Shown in pieces: positions 18,170-26,657 of a stretch of DNA of 64,000 nucleotides; position 1 is the first letter of the stretch; every line of letters starts with the position of its first letter. The DNA lies in contig PNKX01000002.1 of NCBI GenBank assembly GCA_013822725.1, positions 129,001-193,000 on the forward strand, given 5' to 3'. Under the pieces are notes generated by a model. That model did not search any database. It was given only the letters and a program-made list of their open reading frames with translations, and was not told where the DNA came from. The DNA is from Pirellula sp. GTDB lineage: Bacteria > Planctomycetota > Planctomycetia > Pirellulales > Lacipirellulaceae. The position numbers and the translations under genes were made by a program.

Positions 18170-19075
18170 ATGTCGACCGTCGCCCAATACAACCCGCACG
18201 CCCCCTCGAAAGCGAAGATGTCACGACAGGTTTACATCAACGGCAAACTCGTCCCCGCCGAGCAGGCGACGGTCAGCGTCTTCGATCATGGGCTGCTGTA
18301 CGGCGACGGCGTGTTCGAAGGGCTACGGAGTTACGGCGGCAAAGTCTTCAAGCTCGACGAGCATGTCCGCCGGCTGTTTGAATCGGCGCTCGCCATCCGG
18401 CTGAGCGTGCCGATGTTGCAGCCCGAAATGGCCAAGGCGATCGACGACACGGTCGCCGCCAACGGCATCAAGGACGGCTACATCCGTGCGGTGATCACCC
18501 GCGGCGCCGGCACGTTGGGGCTCGACCCCAATCGCTGCAGCAATCCGCAGATCATCATCATCGCCGACTCGATCAGTCTCTATCCGCAAGAGTTCTACGA
18601 CAACGGCCTGGAACTGATCACTTCGAGCGTCATCCGCAATCATCCGGCGGCCCTCAGCCCCCGGATCAAGTCGCTCAACTACCTAAACAACATTCTCGCC
18701 AAGATCGAGGGTTTGAAGGCGGGTTGTGTCGAAGCGCTGATGCTCAATCACAAGGGCGAGGTCGCCGAGTGTACGGGCGATAACATTTTTCTGGTGAAAA
18801 AGGGGAAACTCTACACGCCGCCGCTCGACGCCGGCATCCTCGAAGGGGTCACCCGCAACGCGGTGCTGGAGCTCGCCTCTGAGGCGGGCATTCAATCATC
18901 CGAGTCGGCGATCACTAAGCACGACGTCTACGTCGCCGACGAATGCTTCCTCACCGGCACAGCCGCGGAGATCATTCCGGTGGTGAAGGTCGACGACCGC
19001 GTGATCGGCAGCGGCAAGCCGGGGCCGATGACGAAGGAATTGACCGAGGCGTTTCATACGCTGGTACGGGCGTAG
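18170..19075 (+). CDS. ilvE: Branched-chain amino acid aminotransferase
   Basis: 301 residues, the usual length for fold-type IV PLP aminotransferases. It interconverts Val, Leu and Ile with their 2-oxo acids using glutamate. Motifs: VFDHGLLYGDGVFEGLRSY near the N-terminus, the PLP-lysine segment RIKSLNYLNNILAKIE, the EGxxxN-like block GEVAECTGDNIFLVKKG, ILEGVTRNAVLELA, and the phosphate-binding ECFLTGTAAEIIPV. The start at 18170 has a strong TCGGAGG upstream; the reading frame open from 17969 is non-coding there and runs across the palindrome. D-amino-acid or aminodeoxychorismate lyase relatives share the fold, but the motifs favour IlvE. Confidence 0.93.
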   Translation: MSTVAQYNPHAPSKAKMSRQVYINGKLVPAEQATVSVFDHGLLYGDGVFEGLRSYGGKVFKLDEHVRRLFESALAIRLSVPMLQPEMAKAIDDTVAANGIKDGYIRAVITRGAGTLGLDPNRCSNPQIIIIADSISLYPQEFYDNGLELITSSVIRNHPAALSPRIKSLNYLNNILAKIEGLKAGCVEALMLNHKGEVAECTGDNIFLVKKGKLYTPPLDAGILEGVTRNAVLELASEAGIQSSESAITKHDVYVADECFLTGTAAEIIPVVKVDDRVIGSGKPGPMTKELTEAFHTLVRA

Positions 19076-19108
19076 GTTGCGGCGATCACTCAATCGCTCG
19101 TTTCGTGA

Positions 19109-19114
19109 TATAAT
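19109..19114 (+). promoter_or_regulatory. -10 box (TATAAT) of toxin-antitoxin operon
   Basis: A perfect TATAAT ends 6 bp before the antitoxin ATG. If transcription starts about 7 bp downstream, the transcript would begin at or next to the start codon, making the mRNA leaderless. The -35 region has no clear consensus. Confidence 0.6.
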
Positions 19115-19120
19115 TCTGTC

Positions 19121-19387
19121 ATGACGCTTAAACTTACCCCTGAACAGCGCGTAGCAATCGAGGCACAGTCGCCGGGTCGTCCGATTCAGGTTGAAGACGA
19201 GCAGACCAAGCGCGTCTATTGGCTCGTTTCGCAGGAGGATGTTCCGTCACTTTGGACGGACTATCTACACCACCAGGTCGAAGCGGGACTGCAAGCCATT
19301 GCGAAGGGTGAAATCGTCGACTGGAATCCAGAGGCGATGAAGGAACGTGCTCGCCAAGCCGCTCGTCATGACGGCGCTTCGCGATGA
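19121..19387 (+). CDS. Antitoxin candidate of ParE-type system
   Basis: An 88-residue acidic protein whose gene overlaps the toxin gene by ATGA (19384-19387), the typical antitoxin-first layout. The C-terminal half (HHQVEAGLQAIAKGEIVDWN...MKERARQAARH) is helical and resembles the toxin-neutralising tail of ParD-like antitoxins. The N-terminal half (LTPEQRVAIEAQSPGRPIQV, VYWLVSQEDV) should hold the DNA-binding or dimer domain, but I cannot name its family. It probably represses its own promoter, which overlaps the start codon. Confidence 0.75.
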   Translation: MTLKLTPEQRVAIEAQSPGRPIQVEDEQTKRVYWLVSQEDVPSLWTDYLHHQVEAGLQAIAKGEIVDWNPEAMKERARQAARHDGASR

Positions 19388-19674
19388 CTCGCCGTCATCG
19401 GCTTTCTTCGGCGGCTGAGAAGGATATCGCCGAAATCGTCGAATATTTGGCGAAGGTGAATTTGGATGCGGCGCTGAAGTTGATTGATCAATTCACTGAG
19501 CGTTTTCAAATGCTCGAAGCTCAGCCAGAGATTGGCGAGCGCTATTCAGACCCGCGCCGCGGATTGCGACGCACATCCGTCGGCAACTATGTGATCATCT
19601 ATCAGATCGTCGATGACGCTGTTTTAATCGTACGAGTGGCGCACGGTGCGCGAAACTGGCACGAACTGCTATAA
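19384..19674 (+). CDS. RelE/ParE-family toxin
   Basis: 96 residues with the ParE/RelE fold signature: RHRLSSAAEKDIAEIVEYLA at the N-terminus, FQMLEAQPEIGERYSDPRRG in the middle, and the paired strands TSVGNYVIIYQIVDDAVLIVRVAHGARNW with the conserved tail H and R. ParE members poison DNA gyrase, and RelE members cleave mRNA. The ARNW ending and lack of RelE catalytic residues favour the ParE type. It is translationally coupled to the preceding antitoxin. It appears intact. Confidence 0.88.
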   Translation: MTRRHRLSSAAEKDIAEIVEYLAKVNLDAALKLIDQFTERFQMLEAQPEIGERYSDPRRGLRRTSVGNYVIIYQIVDDAVLIVRVAHGARNWHELL

Positions 19675-19694
19675 CGCGCCCGAGTGTGGCCAAC

Positions 19695-20501
19695 TTATTT
19701 CGACTGCCCGCGAACCACGTCCTTGCCAGTCTTTGCGGCAATGAATTGCTCGTTGTCGACCTTCTTGAAGTTCGCGAGGTGGGCTTGCGCCTCATCGAGC
19801 CGTTGGCGATCTTCGCGCGCTAGATTCCAGAAGAACGTGTGGGTCGCCTTCACGATGTTCTTCTCGTCGCCGCCGAGGGTGCGCTTGATCTCCACCGGCA
19901 CGACGCCATGCTTGGCGAACGCGGCGTCGAGCGCGAGGCGAGGACCAGGCGGGGGCGAATTGAACATCATGGCCGTCAGTTCGGCGTAGCGGTCGGTGAA
20001 CTCGCGGTAGCGCGTGAGCTTGGCCGCGTCGTCAGCCTTCATCGTCGCGGCCCGGTAGGTCCATTCCTTGTTGGCCAGCGTCAGGCTGCCCGATTCAACG
20101 TCGAAGGTTTCCTCAAACGTCGGCTTTGCGGCGAACCTCAGCAGCGGGTCTTTATGCTCCGAGGCCCACTCAGTCATCTTGTGCATGAGTTTTTCGACGC
20201 GATCGACGTCGACGTCGGTCCGGCGCTCGCGCACCGTGTCGAGCAGAATGAACTGCCCTGACTTTCCTTCCTGGCCTTGGCGGTAGACGATGATCTGCTG
20301 CGGGTTGTCAATAAATTCATAGACGGCCGCTTTTTCGAACACGGTGACTGTGTGGCTCACCGATTTGGGTTCTTCGCCTACGAAGATCTCGGTCTCGATA
20401 CGGAATTCCTGTCCTGCGGCGCGTGGCGATTCGGCCGCCAGGAGCAGCGAAAACGTGGCGGCGAAGATAATAAAGGACCAGCCGAAGCAATGGCGAGCCA
20501 T
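19695..20501 (-). CDS. Exported hypothetical protein
   Basis: 268 residues. MARHCFGWSFIIFAATFSLL...ESPRAAGQ is a signal peptide cleaved near AGQ. The mature protein has beta-rich segments (FRIETEIFVGEEPKSVSHTV, VYEFIDNPQQIIVYRQ) and a helical C-terminus (REDRQRLDEAQAHLANFKKV). It is similar in style to planctomycete secreted proteins of unknown role; no domain is named with confidence. The start at 20501 is chosen for the signal peptide and the GGGAG upstream. It converges on the toxin gene. Confidence 0.75.
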   Translation of the reverse strand: MARHCFGWSFIIFAATFSLLLAAESPRAAGQEFRIETEIFVGEEPKSVSHTVTVFEKAAVYEFIDNPQQIIVYRQGQEGKSGQFILLDTVRERRTDVDVDRVEKLMHKMTEWASEHKDPLLRFAAKPTFEETFDVESGSLTLANKEWTYRAATMKADDAAKLTRYREFTDRYAELTAMMFNSPPPGPRLALDAAFAKHGVVPVEIKRTLGGDEKNIVKATHTFFWNLAREDRQRLDEAQAHLANFKKVDNEQFIAAKTGKDVVRGQSK

Positions 20502-20644
20502 GGAGGAACTCCCTTCCGTGCAGCGCGGGGAACACGATCTCAAACGGCCGGGAGCATACGAAAGCAGGCGTTTGGCGTAAACGCCGATCGCGTTTTGTCA
20601 CGCGGAGGCGGCGGAGAGGGTGATAGCACCCAAGACAGATTGGC

Positions 20645-20735
20645 GGGTGGCACGCCCAGAAGGTACTCCGATGGACGTGGTCGCGCTGAAGACGGGTTCT
20701 CCACGCCCTGCGGAGTACCTTAGGGCGTGCCACCC
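20645..20735. repeat. Palindrome overlapping the 3' end of recJ
   Basis: Left arm 20645-20670 (GGGTGGCACGCCC plus AGAAGGTACTCCG) pairs with right arm 20711-20735 (CGGAGTACC, TAGGGCGTGCCACCC). The right arm contains the last four codons (GGTP) and the TAA stop of recJ. Confidence 0.82.
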
Positions 20736-22486
20736 TGAGTCGCTTCGGCGTCGAGCCGCCAGTCGGCGAGGTGGATCTCGACCGACGATCGCCCGCGGTA
20801 GCGGTTGATCACTGGCCGGAAGGCGATCGACAGCTCGCCGTCGATCGCTGCTAGCTCTTCCTCCCAGTCGCCGCCGCCGAAGGCCACGGCGCGAATTTTC
20901 ACCCCCTCCTGGTCGAACATCATCGAGAGATGCCGACCCGCCCCCCCGATACGCTTGGGGCGTTCGGCGAGCCGCACGTTGCTGGCGCAGAGGACTGGCC
21001 GCAGGTTGCCGTGACCAAAGGGGGCGAGACTTTCGATCTGCTGCACGGTGCGCTGAGTGAGGCAGTGGAGGGCGGTCTCGGCGTCGACGAACAGCTCAGC
21101 CAAGCGCGAGCCGCCGCCGAGCTCGCGGGCCGCGACCTCGCAGAACTTGCGGCGGAAGGCAGGGAGATTCGCTTCGGTGACCTTCAGCCCCGCGGCCGCG
21201 GCGTGCCCGCCGTGACTCGCCAGCAACTCGCCGCACTCGGCGAGGGCAGCGTGGAGGTTGAACCCCGGAACGCTGCGAGCCGAGCCGATGCCTGGCTTGA
21301 CGCCCAGCTTGTCGAGCGCGATCACGATCGCGGGGCGGTGAAACTTGTCGGCGATCCGTCCGGCGACGATGCCGATGATGCCGGGATGCCAATCGTGGTC
21401 GGCGAGGACGAGCGCCGCATCGCGGGCGGGATCGAACCGCTCGCGGGCCTGCTTCTCGGCCCCGCGGAGGATGCTCCGCTCCATCGATTGACGCTCGAGA
21501 TTGAGCTCGTCGATGTACTGGGCCAGCTTTTCGGCCCGGACTTCGCTGTCGGTGGTGAGGAGCTCGATCCCAAGCTCCGCCTGGCCAAGCCGGCCAGTGG
21601 CGTTCAGACGCGGGCCGATCGAGAAGCCGAGGTCTTCGCACTCCAGGGCGTGCTTTTCGTGGAGCTTGATTTGCCGCATCAGGGCCGTCATGCCGACCGT
21701 GGGATAGGCGGTGAGGCTTTGCAGGCCGTGCCGGACGAGAATCCGGTTTTCGTCGATCAGCGGCACAACGTCGGCGACGGTGCCGATCGCGGCGAGTCCG
21801 ACGGCCTGCAGCAGGAAGAGCCGCATCCGCTCGCTGACTTTTTTATTCTCCGACACCCGCTGGCAGAGGGCCCAGGCGAGCTTGAACGCGACGGCGGCGC
21901 CGCAGAGCCCGGTGAAGGGATAATCGCTGCCGGGGAGGGCCGGGTGGACCAGCGCCGCCGCGGCGGGCAGCACGTCGTCCATCTGGTGATGGTCGGTGAC
22001 AATCAGCGTCAGTCCGAGTTCGGCGGCCAGCTTCGCTTCGGCGACGCTGCAGATGCCGCAGTCGACCGTCACCACGACGTCGGCGCCTTGCTCGGCAAGT
22101 TTGGCAATCGCTTCGGAATTCAGGCCGTACCCTTCGTCGATGCGATGGGGAACGTAGAAATCGACGTTGGCGTCGAGCAGCCGCAGGCAGCGGAGCAGGA
22201 TCGACGTGGCCGTCATCCCGTCGGCGTCGTAGTCGCCGTAAATGGTGATCCGCCGCTTCGCCTGGAGAGCCGCGTAGAGCAGGTCGGCCGCTTGCGGGAC
22301 GCCGGGGAGTAACTCGGGGTCGCGCAGGCCGTTGAGCTTCGGCTCGAGAAACTGCTTCACCGCCGCGAGCTCGTGAATGCCGCGGGCGAGCAGCAACTGG
22401 GCGACCACGGCCGGCACCCCGGCCGCTCGCTCTAAGTCGGCGATGCGAGCCGGATCATGCGGGGCAAGGCGCCATTGTTTGGGCAT
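20720..22486 (-). CDS. recJ: Single-stranded-DNA-specific exonuclease RecJ
   Basis: 588 residues, the normal RecJ length. This 5'-3' exonuclease acts in the RecF recombination pathway, mismatch repair and base-excision repair. DHH-domain motifs are GDYDADGMTAT (residues 84-94) and TDHHQ (164-168), with VDCGICS and HPALPG between later motifs. The DHHA1 domain shows ARSVPGFNLHAALAECG and SHGGHAAAAG. A C-terminal OB-like domain ends at VEIHLADWRL. The final residues DAEATQGGTP are encoded partly by a palindromic element, so the natural end may have been slightly different. Confidence 0.97.
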   Translation of the reverse strand: MPKQWRLAPHDPARIADLERAAGVPAVVAQLLLARGIHELAAVKQFLEPKLNGLRDPELLPGVPQAADLLYAALQAKRRITIYGDYDADGMTATSILLRCLRLLDANVDFYVPHRIDEGYGLNSEAIAKLAEQGADVVVTVDCGICSVAEAKLAAELGLTLIVTDHHQMDDVLPAAAALVHPALPGSDYPFTGLCGAAVAFKLAWALCQRVSENKKVSERMRLFLLQAVGLAAIGTVADVVPLIDENRILVRHGLQSLTAYPTVGMTALMRQIKLHEKHALECEDLGFSIGPRLNATGRLGQAELGIELLTTDSEVRAEKLAQYIDELNLERQSMERSILRGAEKQARERFDPARDAALVLADHDWHPGIIGIVAGRIADKFHRPAIVIALDKLGVKPGIGSARSVPGFNLHAALAECGELLASHGGHAAAAGLKVTEANLPAFRRKFCEVAARELGGGSRLAELFVDAETALHCLTQRTVQQIESLAPFGHGNLRPVLCASNVRLAERPKRIGGAGRHLSMMFDQEGVKIRAVAFGGGDWEEELAAIDGELSIAFRPVINRYRGRSSVEIHLADWRLDAEATQGGTP

Positions 22487-22602
22487 GGACGAGGCTCCGC
22501 CTGCTCAGCCGCGAGGGTTGAACCCAACCAGCCGCGGGTCAACGACCCGCCGGGACGGCGCGCAAGAGTTCGACCGCCCTCAAAAAACGACCGCAGAAGA
22601 AA

Positions 22603-22776
22603 TTACTTCTTCTTCTCAACATGCATCGTGTGCTTGCGCAAGCGGGGGCAGAACTTGCTGAGCTTCAGCTTTTCGCCGCCCGACTTCCGGCGGAGCGTGT
22701 AGTTGTAATCGCCCGTCTCCTCGCACACGAGGAACACGGTTTCCACTTTCTTCTTCCGCTTGCCGGTCTTCGCCAT
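22603..22776 (-). CDS. rpmG: 50S ribosomal protein L33
   Basis: A 57-residue basic protein, MAKTGKRKKKVETVFLVCEE then TGDYNYTLRRKSGGEKLKLS, then KFCPRLRKHTMHVEKKK. It matches L33: short, lysine-rich, with strands around YTLRR and a KFCPRLRKHTMH tail (the usual KKYCPRCRKHTLH). Only single cysteines remain of the zinc ribbon pairs, which suggests a zinc-free (C-) form. It lies 116 bp upstream of recJ in the same direction. It is a component of the large subunit near the E site. Confidence 0.95.
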   Translation of the reverse strand: MAKTGKRKKKVETVFLVCEETGDYNYTLRRKSGGEKLKLSKFCPRLRKHTMHVEKKK

Positions 22777-22984
22777 GACGTTACCTACTATCCCAACGCA
22801 AAAAACTCTTGATTCCCGGGTCGCGAGCGCGACTCCTGCCGCCCGGGCGGCCTAGGTAGCCCAGCATTTTATGGACTTTTGTCGGGCAACGCCAGTGGGG
22901 CCTGGCAATCGCCCGCGGCTGTTGTTTTGAGCGGAGGCTCTTTGCTTCCGGGCGGTTATCAGCATCGGAAAGCGGCGGCCTGGC

Positions 22985-22990
22985 TATAAT
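22985..22990 (+). promoter_or_regulatory. -10 box (TATAAT) upstream of the repeat protein gene
   Basis: A perfect TATAAT lies 42 bp before the TTG start at 23033, giving a leader of roughly 35 bases. The -35 region is not consensus. Confidence 0.5.
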
Positions 22991-23032
22991 TGGCAAGTCG
23001 CGACGCCTCCCACGCCGATCGGAACAGACGGC

Positions 23033-24781
23033 TTGTCCTCCTCACTGGCCAATTCCCCGCCTGATTTTCCTGAACCGCCTGCATCGCCGGCGCCGTTCCC
23101 ACCGCCTCCTCCGACCCTCTCCGAAGAGGCGGACGCTACGCCTGAAACACCTCCCGCGACTCCCTCAATGGCCGGTGATGCGGAGTCTGCGTCGGCCCTG
23201 CCGCCGCGTCAGCGACTCGTCGAGTGGCTAGAGGAATCGGGCCTGTTGGCATGGCTTTCCAGTGCCGTGGTTCACGGGTCGATGGTGATCGTACTCTCCT
23301 TGGCGATCCTCTCGGCGCCTAGCAATAAGCCAAGCGGCGTCGAAGGCGCCATCGAGATCGCCGCGTCTGAAGACCTCGACATTGCTCTCGACGAAGGGCT
23401 GATAGACTCCCCGGAGATTCCTCTGCCAATGGAATCGACAGGGCCGTCGCTGGGGAACTTTGAGATTGGGGACGAAATTTCGCTCCCCGGAGCTCGGAGC
23501 GATACGATCGGTTCGCCCACCGGCGACGCCCCGACGCCGCAGATCGGCATTCCTTTTTCAGAGACGGCGTCGATCGCCGGCAACGCGGGCGAGGCCGGCG
23601 TCGTCGGCGTCGTCGGCAGCCCGTTCGAGTCGCTCACCAATCCGCTGGCCTCGCGCGGCGGGGGGCTCGAAGGTCGAACCTTGGAGAACCGCCGCGCCGC
23701 CGCGCTCTCTGGTGGCGGCACCTTGCGGAGCGAGGCGGCCGTGGAGGCGGCGCTCAAGTGGTTCTCCGAGCATCAATGGTCCGACGGCGGCTGGCGATTC
23801 GACCTGGGGGCCTGTCCTCGTTGCAACGGCGCCTGTAAGGATTCGGGTTCAAACAATTCGAGCACGGCGGCGACGGGGCTCGCGCTGCTTTGCTACCTAG
23901 GCGCCGGCTATACCCACGAGCAAGGAGACTACAAAGAGCAGGTGCATCGCGGACTTCTCTTCCTGCAGGAGAAGATGATCGTCAGTTCTCACGGCGGCGA
24001 TCTGCGCGACCACGACACGATGTATGCGCAAGGAATTGCCACGCTCGCGCTCACCGAAGCGTATGCGATGACGCACGATCGCGATCTCCGCGAATCAGTG
24101 GGGCATGCGATTCAATTCATCCTCGACGCCCAGTACGAAGACGGCGGCTGGCGCTATTCCCCCAATTGGGAATCGCCTGCGCGCGGCGATACGACCGTCA
24201 CCGGTTGGCAGGTTGCGGCGCTGCGGAGTGCGAGTCTGACCGACATCGAATTGCCGTCAGAGCTCTGGGCGAAGATTGGCAGGTATCTCGACAGCGTCCA
24301 GTACGATGACGGGCAGAACTACCTCTACGTGCAGGGCGATAATCCGAATCGCCGCACCGCCGCCACGCCCATCGGACTCCTGTGCCGCATGATTGGCGGC
24401 TGGAAGAAAGATTACCGTCCCCTGCGACAGAGCGTCGTCCGGCTCGGCCGAGCGACGCCCAGCGCCAAGGACGTCTATTTCAACTACTACGCTTCCCAGG
24501 TCCTCCACCACGTTGGAGGACAGAGTTGGCAGCGCTGGAACCCGCAGATGCGTGAGTACCTCATCGCTACCCAGGCGAAGGATGGCCACGAGCGCGGGAG
24601 CTGGTACTTCTCCGAACCGCACAGTTCGACAGGGGGCCGGCTCTACACCACCGCGATGGCCACGATGACCCTGGAGGTCTACTACCGTTATATGCCGCTC
24701 TATAAGGAAGCATTTGTCGATCGCACTCCTAACGGGGCCGTGGTAGAAGAACCTGACGCGAATCGCGAACGGCGCGATTAG
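23033..24781 (+). CDS. Membrane protein with prenyltransferase/squalene-cyclase-like repeats
   Basis: 582 residues if translation begins at TTG 23033. A Pro-rich cytoplasmic N-terminus (1-60) is followed by one membrane segment (LLAWLSSAVVHGSMVIVLSL, about 72-93), a low-complexity linker (95-230) and a C-terminal alpha-toroid built of repeats: FSEHQWSDGGWRFD, FILDAQYEDGGWRYS, and related helices to VYYRYMPLYKE. QW-like motifs (DGGW) are shared with squalene-hopene cyclases, but the catalytic DxDD of cyclases is not seen, so a binding or structural role is more likely. A CPRCNGAC cysteine cluster interrupts the first repeat. Such proteins are frequent in planctomycetes. Confidence 0.8.
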   Translation: MSSSLANSPPDFPEPPASPAPFPPPPPTLSEEADATPETPPATPSMAGDAESASALPPRQRLVEWLEESGLLAWLSSAVVHGSMVIVLSLAILSAPSNKPSGVEGAIEIAASEDLDIALDEGLIDSPEIPLPMESTGPSLGNFEIGDEISLPGARSDTIGSPTGDAPTPQIGIPFSETASIAGNAGEAGVVGVVGSPFESLTNPLASRGGGLEGRTLENRRAAALSGGGTLRSEAAVEAALKWFSEHQWSDGGWRFDLGACPRCNGACKDSGSNNSSTAATGLALLCYLGAGYTHEQGDYKEQVHRGLLFLQEKMIVSSHGGDLRDHDTMYAQGIATLALTEAYAMTHDRDLRESVGHAIQFILDAQYEDGGWRYSPNWESPARGDTTVTGWQVAALRSASLTDIELPSELWAKIGRYLDSVQYDDGQNYLYVQGDNPNRRTAATPIGLLCRMIGGWKKDYRPLRQSVVRLGRATPSAKDVYFNYYASQVLHHVGGQSWQRWNPQMREYLIATQAKDGHERGSWYFSEPHSSTGGRLYTTAMATMTLEVYYRYMPLYKEAFVDRTPNGAVVEEPDANRERRD

Positions 24782-24946
24782 CGGCTCGTTCGCAGGAACA
24801 AATAAGGCGCCTGAGGCGGCAGGCGCGGCACACGCCGCGCACCGCCGCGCCTCAGGCAGGTGGAAGGAAAAGTCCGGCCACACGTTGGAGGGCGCCAAAC
24901 GCTGCTTGGTCCGGACTTTCCCCGTTGGGGTTTCGAAAAATCCACT

Positions 24947-25004
24947 AAGCCGCGACCGGTGGTCGCGGGCATTCGTACGATTCCGCGACCACCGGTCGCG
25001 GCTT
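24947..25004. repeat. REPIN-like pair, CCGCGACCGGTGGTCGCGG family
   Basis: Exact 22-bp arms at 24947-24968 and 24983-25004, each self-complementary, around a 14-base loop (GCATTCGTACGATT). Confidence 0.88.
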
Positions 25005-25034
25005 TGTAACGTCATCCGACAATTCATGCGTCAT

Positions 25035-25232
25035 TCTGAGCGCAGCGAAGGATCTAGAGCGACGACGGTCGGCGCGAAGCCCACCCCGTCCGCATTCCCG
25101 GCTCAGCGCCAACGACGCCGAGCCGACCGAGCCTCAACGGCCAACATGTGTCCCGCGTCCCCCAGGTCAGGCCCGGGTTGCAACTGGCGCGGGCGATGCG
25201 CCATGAGCTCTAGATTCTTCGCTCCACTCAGA
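25035..25232. repeat. Inverted pair, TCTGAGCGCAGCGAAGGATC family
   Basis: The 26-base arms 25035-25060 and 25207-25232 match as reverse complements at 23 positions. A related fragment (GCATCCTTCGCTCCGCTCAGG) minus its first base occurs at about 1301-1321, so this family is dispersed. Confidence 0.7.
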
Positions 25233-25538
25233 CTTCCACGCGCCAGGCCGCCGGCGTGCGCAGCAGCAGGACGTGGGGTAAACCCGCGCACGCACGCCGA
25301 CGGCCAGACCTGACAGGGATTGCTGCGTCGAAACGCGATGCAGACGAAGCTGCGCGGTTCGACAATCGGACAAGGAAGGAAACGAGGCAGGATAAGTAGC
25401 GAGATAAGTGCAGTCGCCGCGTCGAAGGAAAGGGCCAGACGACCACGGCGTGGCCGGCGGACGTCAGCAACTCGTCACCGGCAATTGAAATCTAGGTCGG
25501 GATTTCGGGATGTCAAATGAACTAGAAAGATTTCTTGC

Positions 25539-25622
25539 AGCCCCGGGCTCCGGCCGGGGGTAGCGGTACGCGGGGCGACGCCTGCCGGCATGGTGACCGA
25601 CCCCCGGGCGGAGCCCGGGGCT
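25539..25622. repeat. REPIN-like pair, AGCCCCGGGCTCC family (copy 1)
   Basis: Arms 25539-25560 and 25601-25622 are near-perfect reverse complements, and each is also a hairpin (CCCCGGGC/GCCCGGGG type). The right arm ends inside the TAG stop codon of the enoyl-CoA hydratase gene. Copies at 31321 and 43434. Confidence 0.87.
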
Positions 25623-26412
25623 ACTTCCACTCCGGTTTGCGGCCTTCGAGGAGTGCGGCGATGCCTTCGCCGGCCGCTTCGGTGGTGCGGGCCGTCGCTG
25701 CCATCACGGCCCCGGAGGAGAGTTGGGTCGCGAGTTCTTCGCCCAGCGTCTCGTTAAGCAATCGCTTCGTCAGCTGCATCGCCTCGGGCGCCCCCGCCGC
25801 GCAGGCCTTGGCCACTTCCATCGCCCGGGCCCAGACCAGTTCTTCGCCAATCACTTCGTGGAACAACCCGATCCGATGGGCTTCCGCCGCGTCGATGGTT
25901 GTTCCCGTCAGCAGCAGCCGTGCCGCTTGCCCGGCGCCGATCCGAAACGAAATGAGCGGCGCCGCCAGTCCAGCGACCATGCCATACCGCGCATCGGGCA
26001 GGCCAAGCGACGCTCCCTCGCTTGCCACCACGATGTCGGCCGCGGCCACGAGCGCAGCTCCGGCCGAAATCGCCGGGCCGTTCACCGCCGCGATGATCGG
26101 CTTGGTGATTTCCATCATCCGCACGACGAGGTCGCGAAAATCGGCCGCGTCGGCGCCCCAATCCTCTTCCGGCGCCTCCGACTCCTGGCTCGTCTGCATC
26201 TCGCCGACGTCGGCGCCGAGCGAAAAGCTGTCGCCGGCGCCAGTGATGATGATCGCCCGCACCCGCTTCTCGAGATACAGATCGTCGATCGCCTCGATCA
26301 GCTGCTGCACCATCGACCGCGTCAGCGCGTTGCCAAAGTCAGGGCGATTGAGCACGATCGTCCCCGCGGCGTCGTGGACCTTCACTTCAATGGCATTGCT
26401 GGGCATGTACAT
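25621..26412 (-). CDS. Enoyl-CoA hydratase/isomerase family protein
   Basis: 263 residues, the standard crotonase length. The oxyanion-hole and active-site blocks are visible: GAGDSFSLGADVGEMQ and KPIIAAVNGPAISAGAALVAAADIVVA, followed by FRIGAGQAARLLLTGTTIDA and AHRIGLFHEVI. In crotonases two glutamates hydrate the enoyl-CoA; here the position after the second oxyanion block reads LPDARYGMVAG rather than the usual PE, so the activity may differ from simple hydration. It starts at 26412 or at 26406 (MPSNAIEV). It lies 245 bp downstream of the AtuA-like gene on the same strand. Confidence 0.9.
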   Translation of the reverse strand: MYMPSNAIEVKVHDAAGTIVLNRPDFGNALTRSMVQQLIEAIDDLYLEKRVRAIIITGAGDSFSLGADVGEMQTSQESEAPEEDWGADAADFRDLVVRMMEITKPIIAAVNGPAISAGAALVAAADIVVASEGASLGLPDARYGMVAGLAAPLISFRIGAGQAARLLLTGTTIDAAEAHRIGLFHEVIGEELVWARAMEVAKACAAGAPEAMQLTKRLLNETLGEELATQLSSGAVMAATARTTEAAGEGIAALLEGRKPEWK

Positions 26413-26460
26413 GAGTGACCAGTTCTGAGTTCTAGATGATTACTTGAGTCTTAGAAGATT

Positions 26461-26652
26461 AACCGCCAAGGACGCCAAGGACGCCAAGGGGAAGAAATCA
26501 GATTTTTGGAACCGCTGATGAACGCAAATTGACATAGCGAACGATAGAGATTGAACTAGATTTCTTCTTGATTTGATCTGCGTTCATTCGCGTTCATCGG
26601 CGGTTTCAGTTCTCGCATTGTTTCCTTGGCGCTCTTGGCGTCCTTGGCGGTT
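26461..26652. repeat. Two-layer nested palindrome, GCCAAGGAC family (copy 1)
   Basis: Outer arms 26461-26489 and 26624-26652 (29 bases, 27 matching) are built of tandem GACGCCAAG-type units. Inner arms 26510-26529 and 26586-26605 share AACCGC(T/C)GATGAACGC. The AT-rich centre forms the loop. It lies between two same-strand genes. Confidence 0.87.
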
Positions 26653-26657
26653 CAGTT

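Larger units (their letters stand above)
24782..25620. other. Long non-coding region with stacked palindromes
   Basis: No gene is recognised in about 840 bp. It holds successive inverted repeats: GCCTGAGGCGGC (24809) with CGCCTCAGGC; AAAGTCCGG (24869) with CCGGACTTT (24911); an exact pair at 24947-25004; a 26-bp imperfect pair at 25035-25060 and 25207-25232; and the pair at 25539-25622. Small open frames inside have no family resemblance or start signals. Confidence 0.65.

Noticed and set aside
20930-22312. 460-codon open frame antisense to recJ
   Set aside because: It is the shadow of a fully conserved RecJ; no start signal or domain.
24860-24922. GGAAAAGTCCGG sequence resembling the conserved start of RNase P RNA
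   Set aside because: A reverse-complement CCGGACTTT lies 40 bp away, explaining it as a small palindrome, and no matching 3' conserved region of RNase P RNA was found.
25050-25535. Small open frames in the long gap before the hydratase gene
   Set aside because: None has a ribosome-binding site with coding-like composition or a recognisable family, and several cross inverted repeats.
26461-26489. Tandem GCCAAGGAC units as a possible CRISPR array
   Set aside because: Units are only nine bases, with no spacers, no cas genes and a palindromic partner arm.
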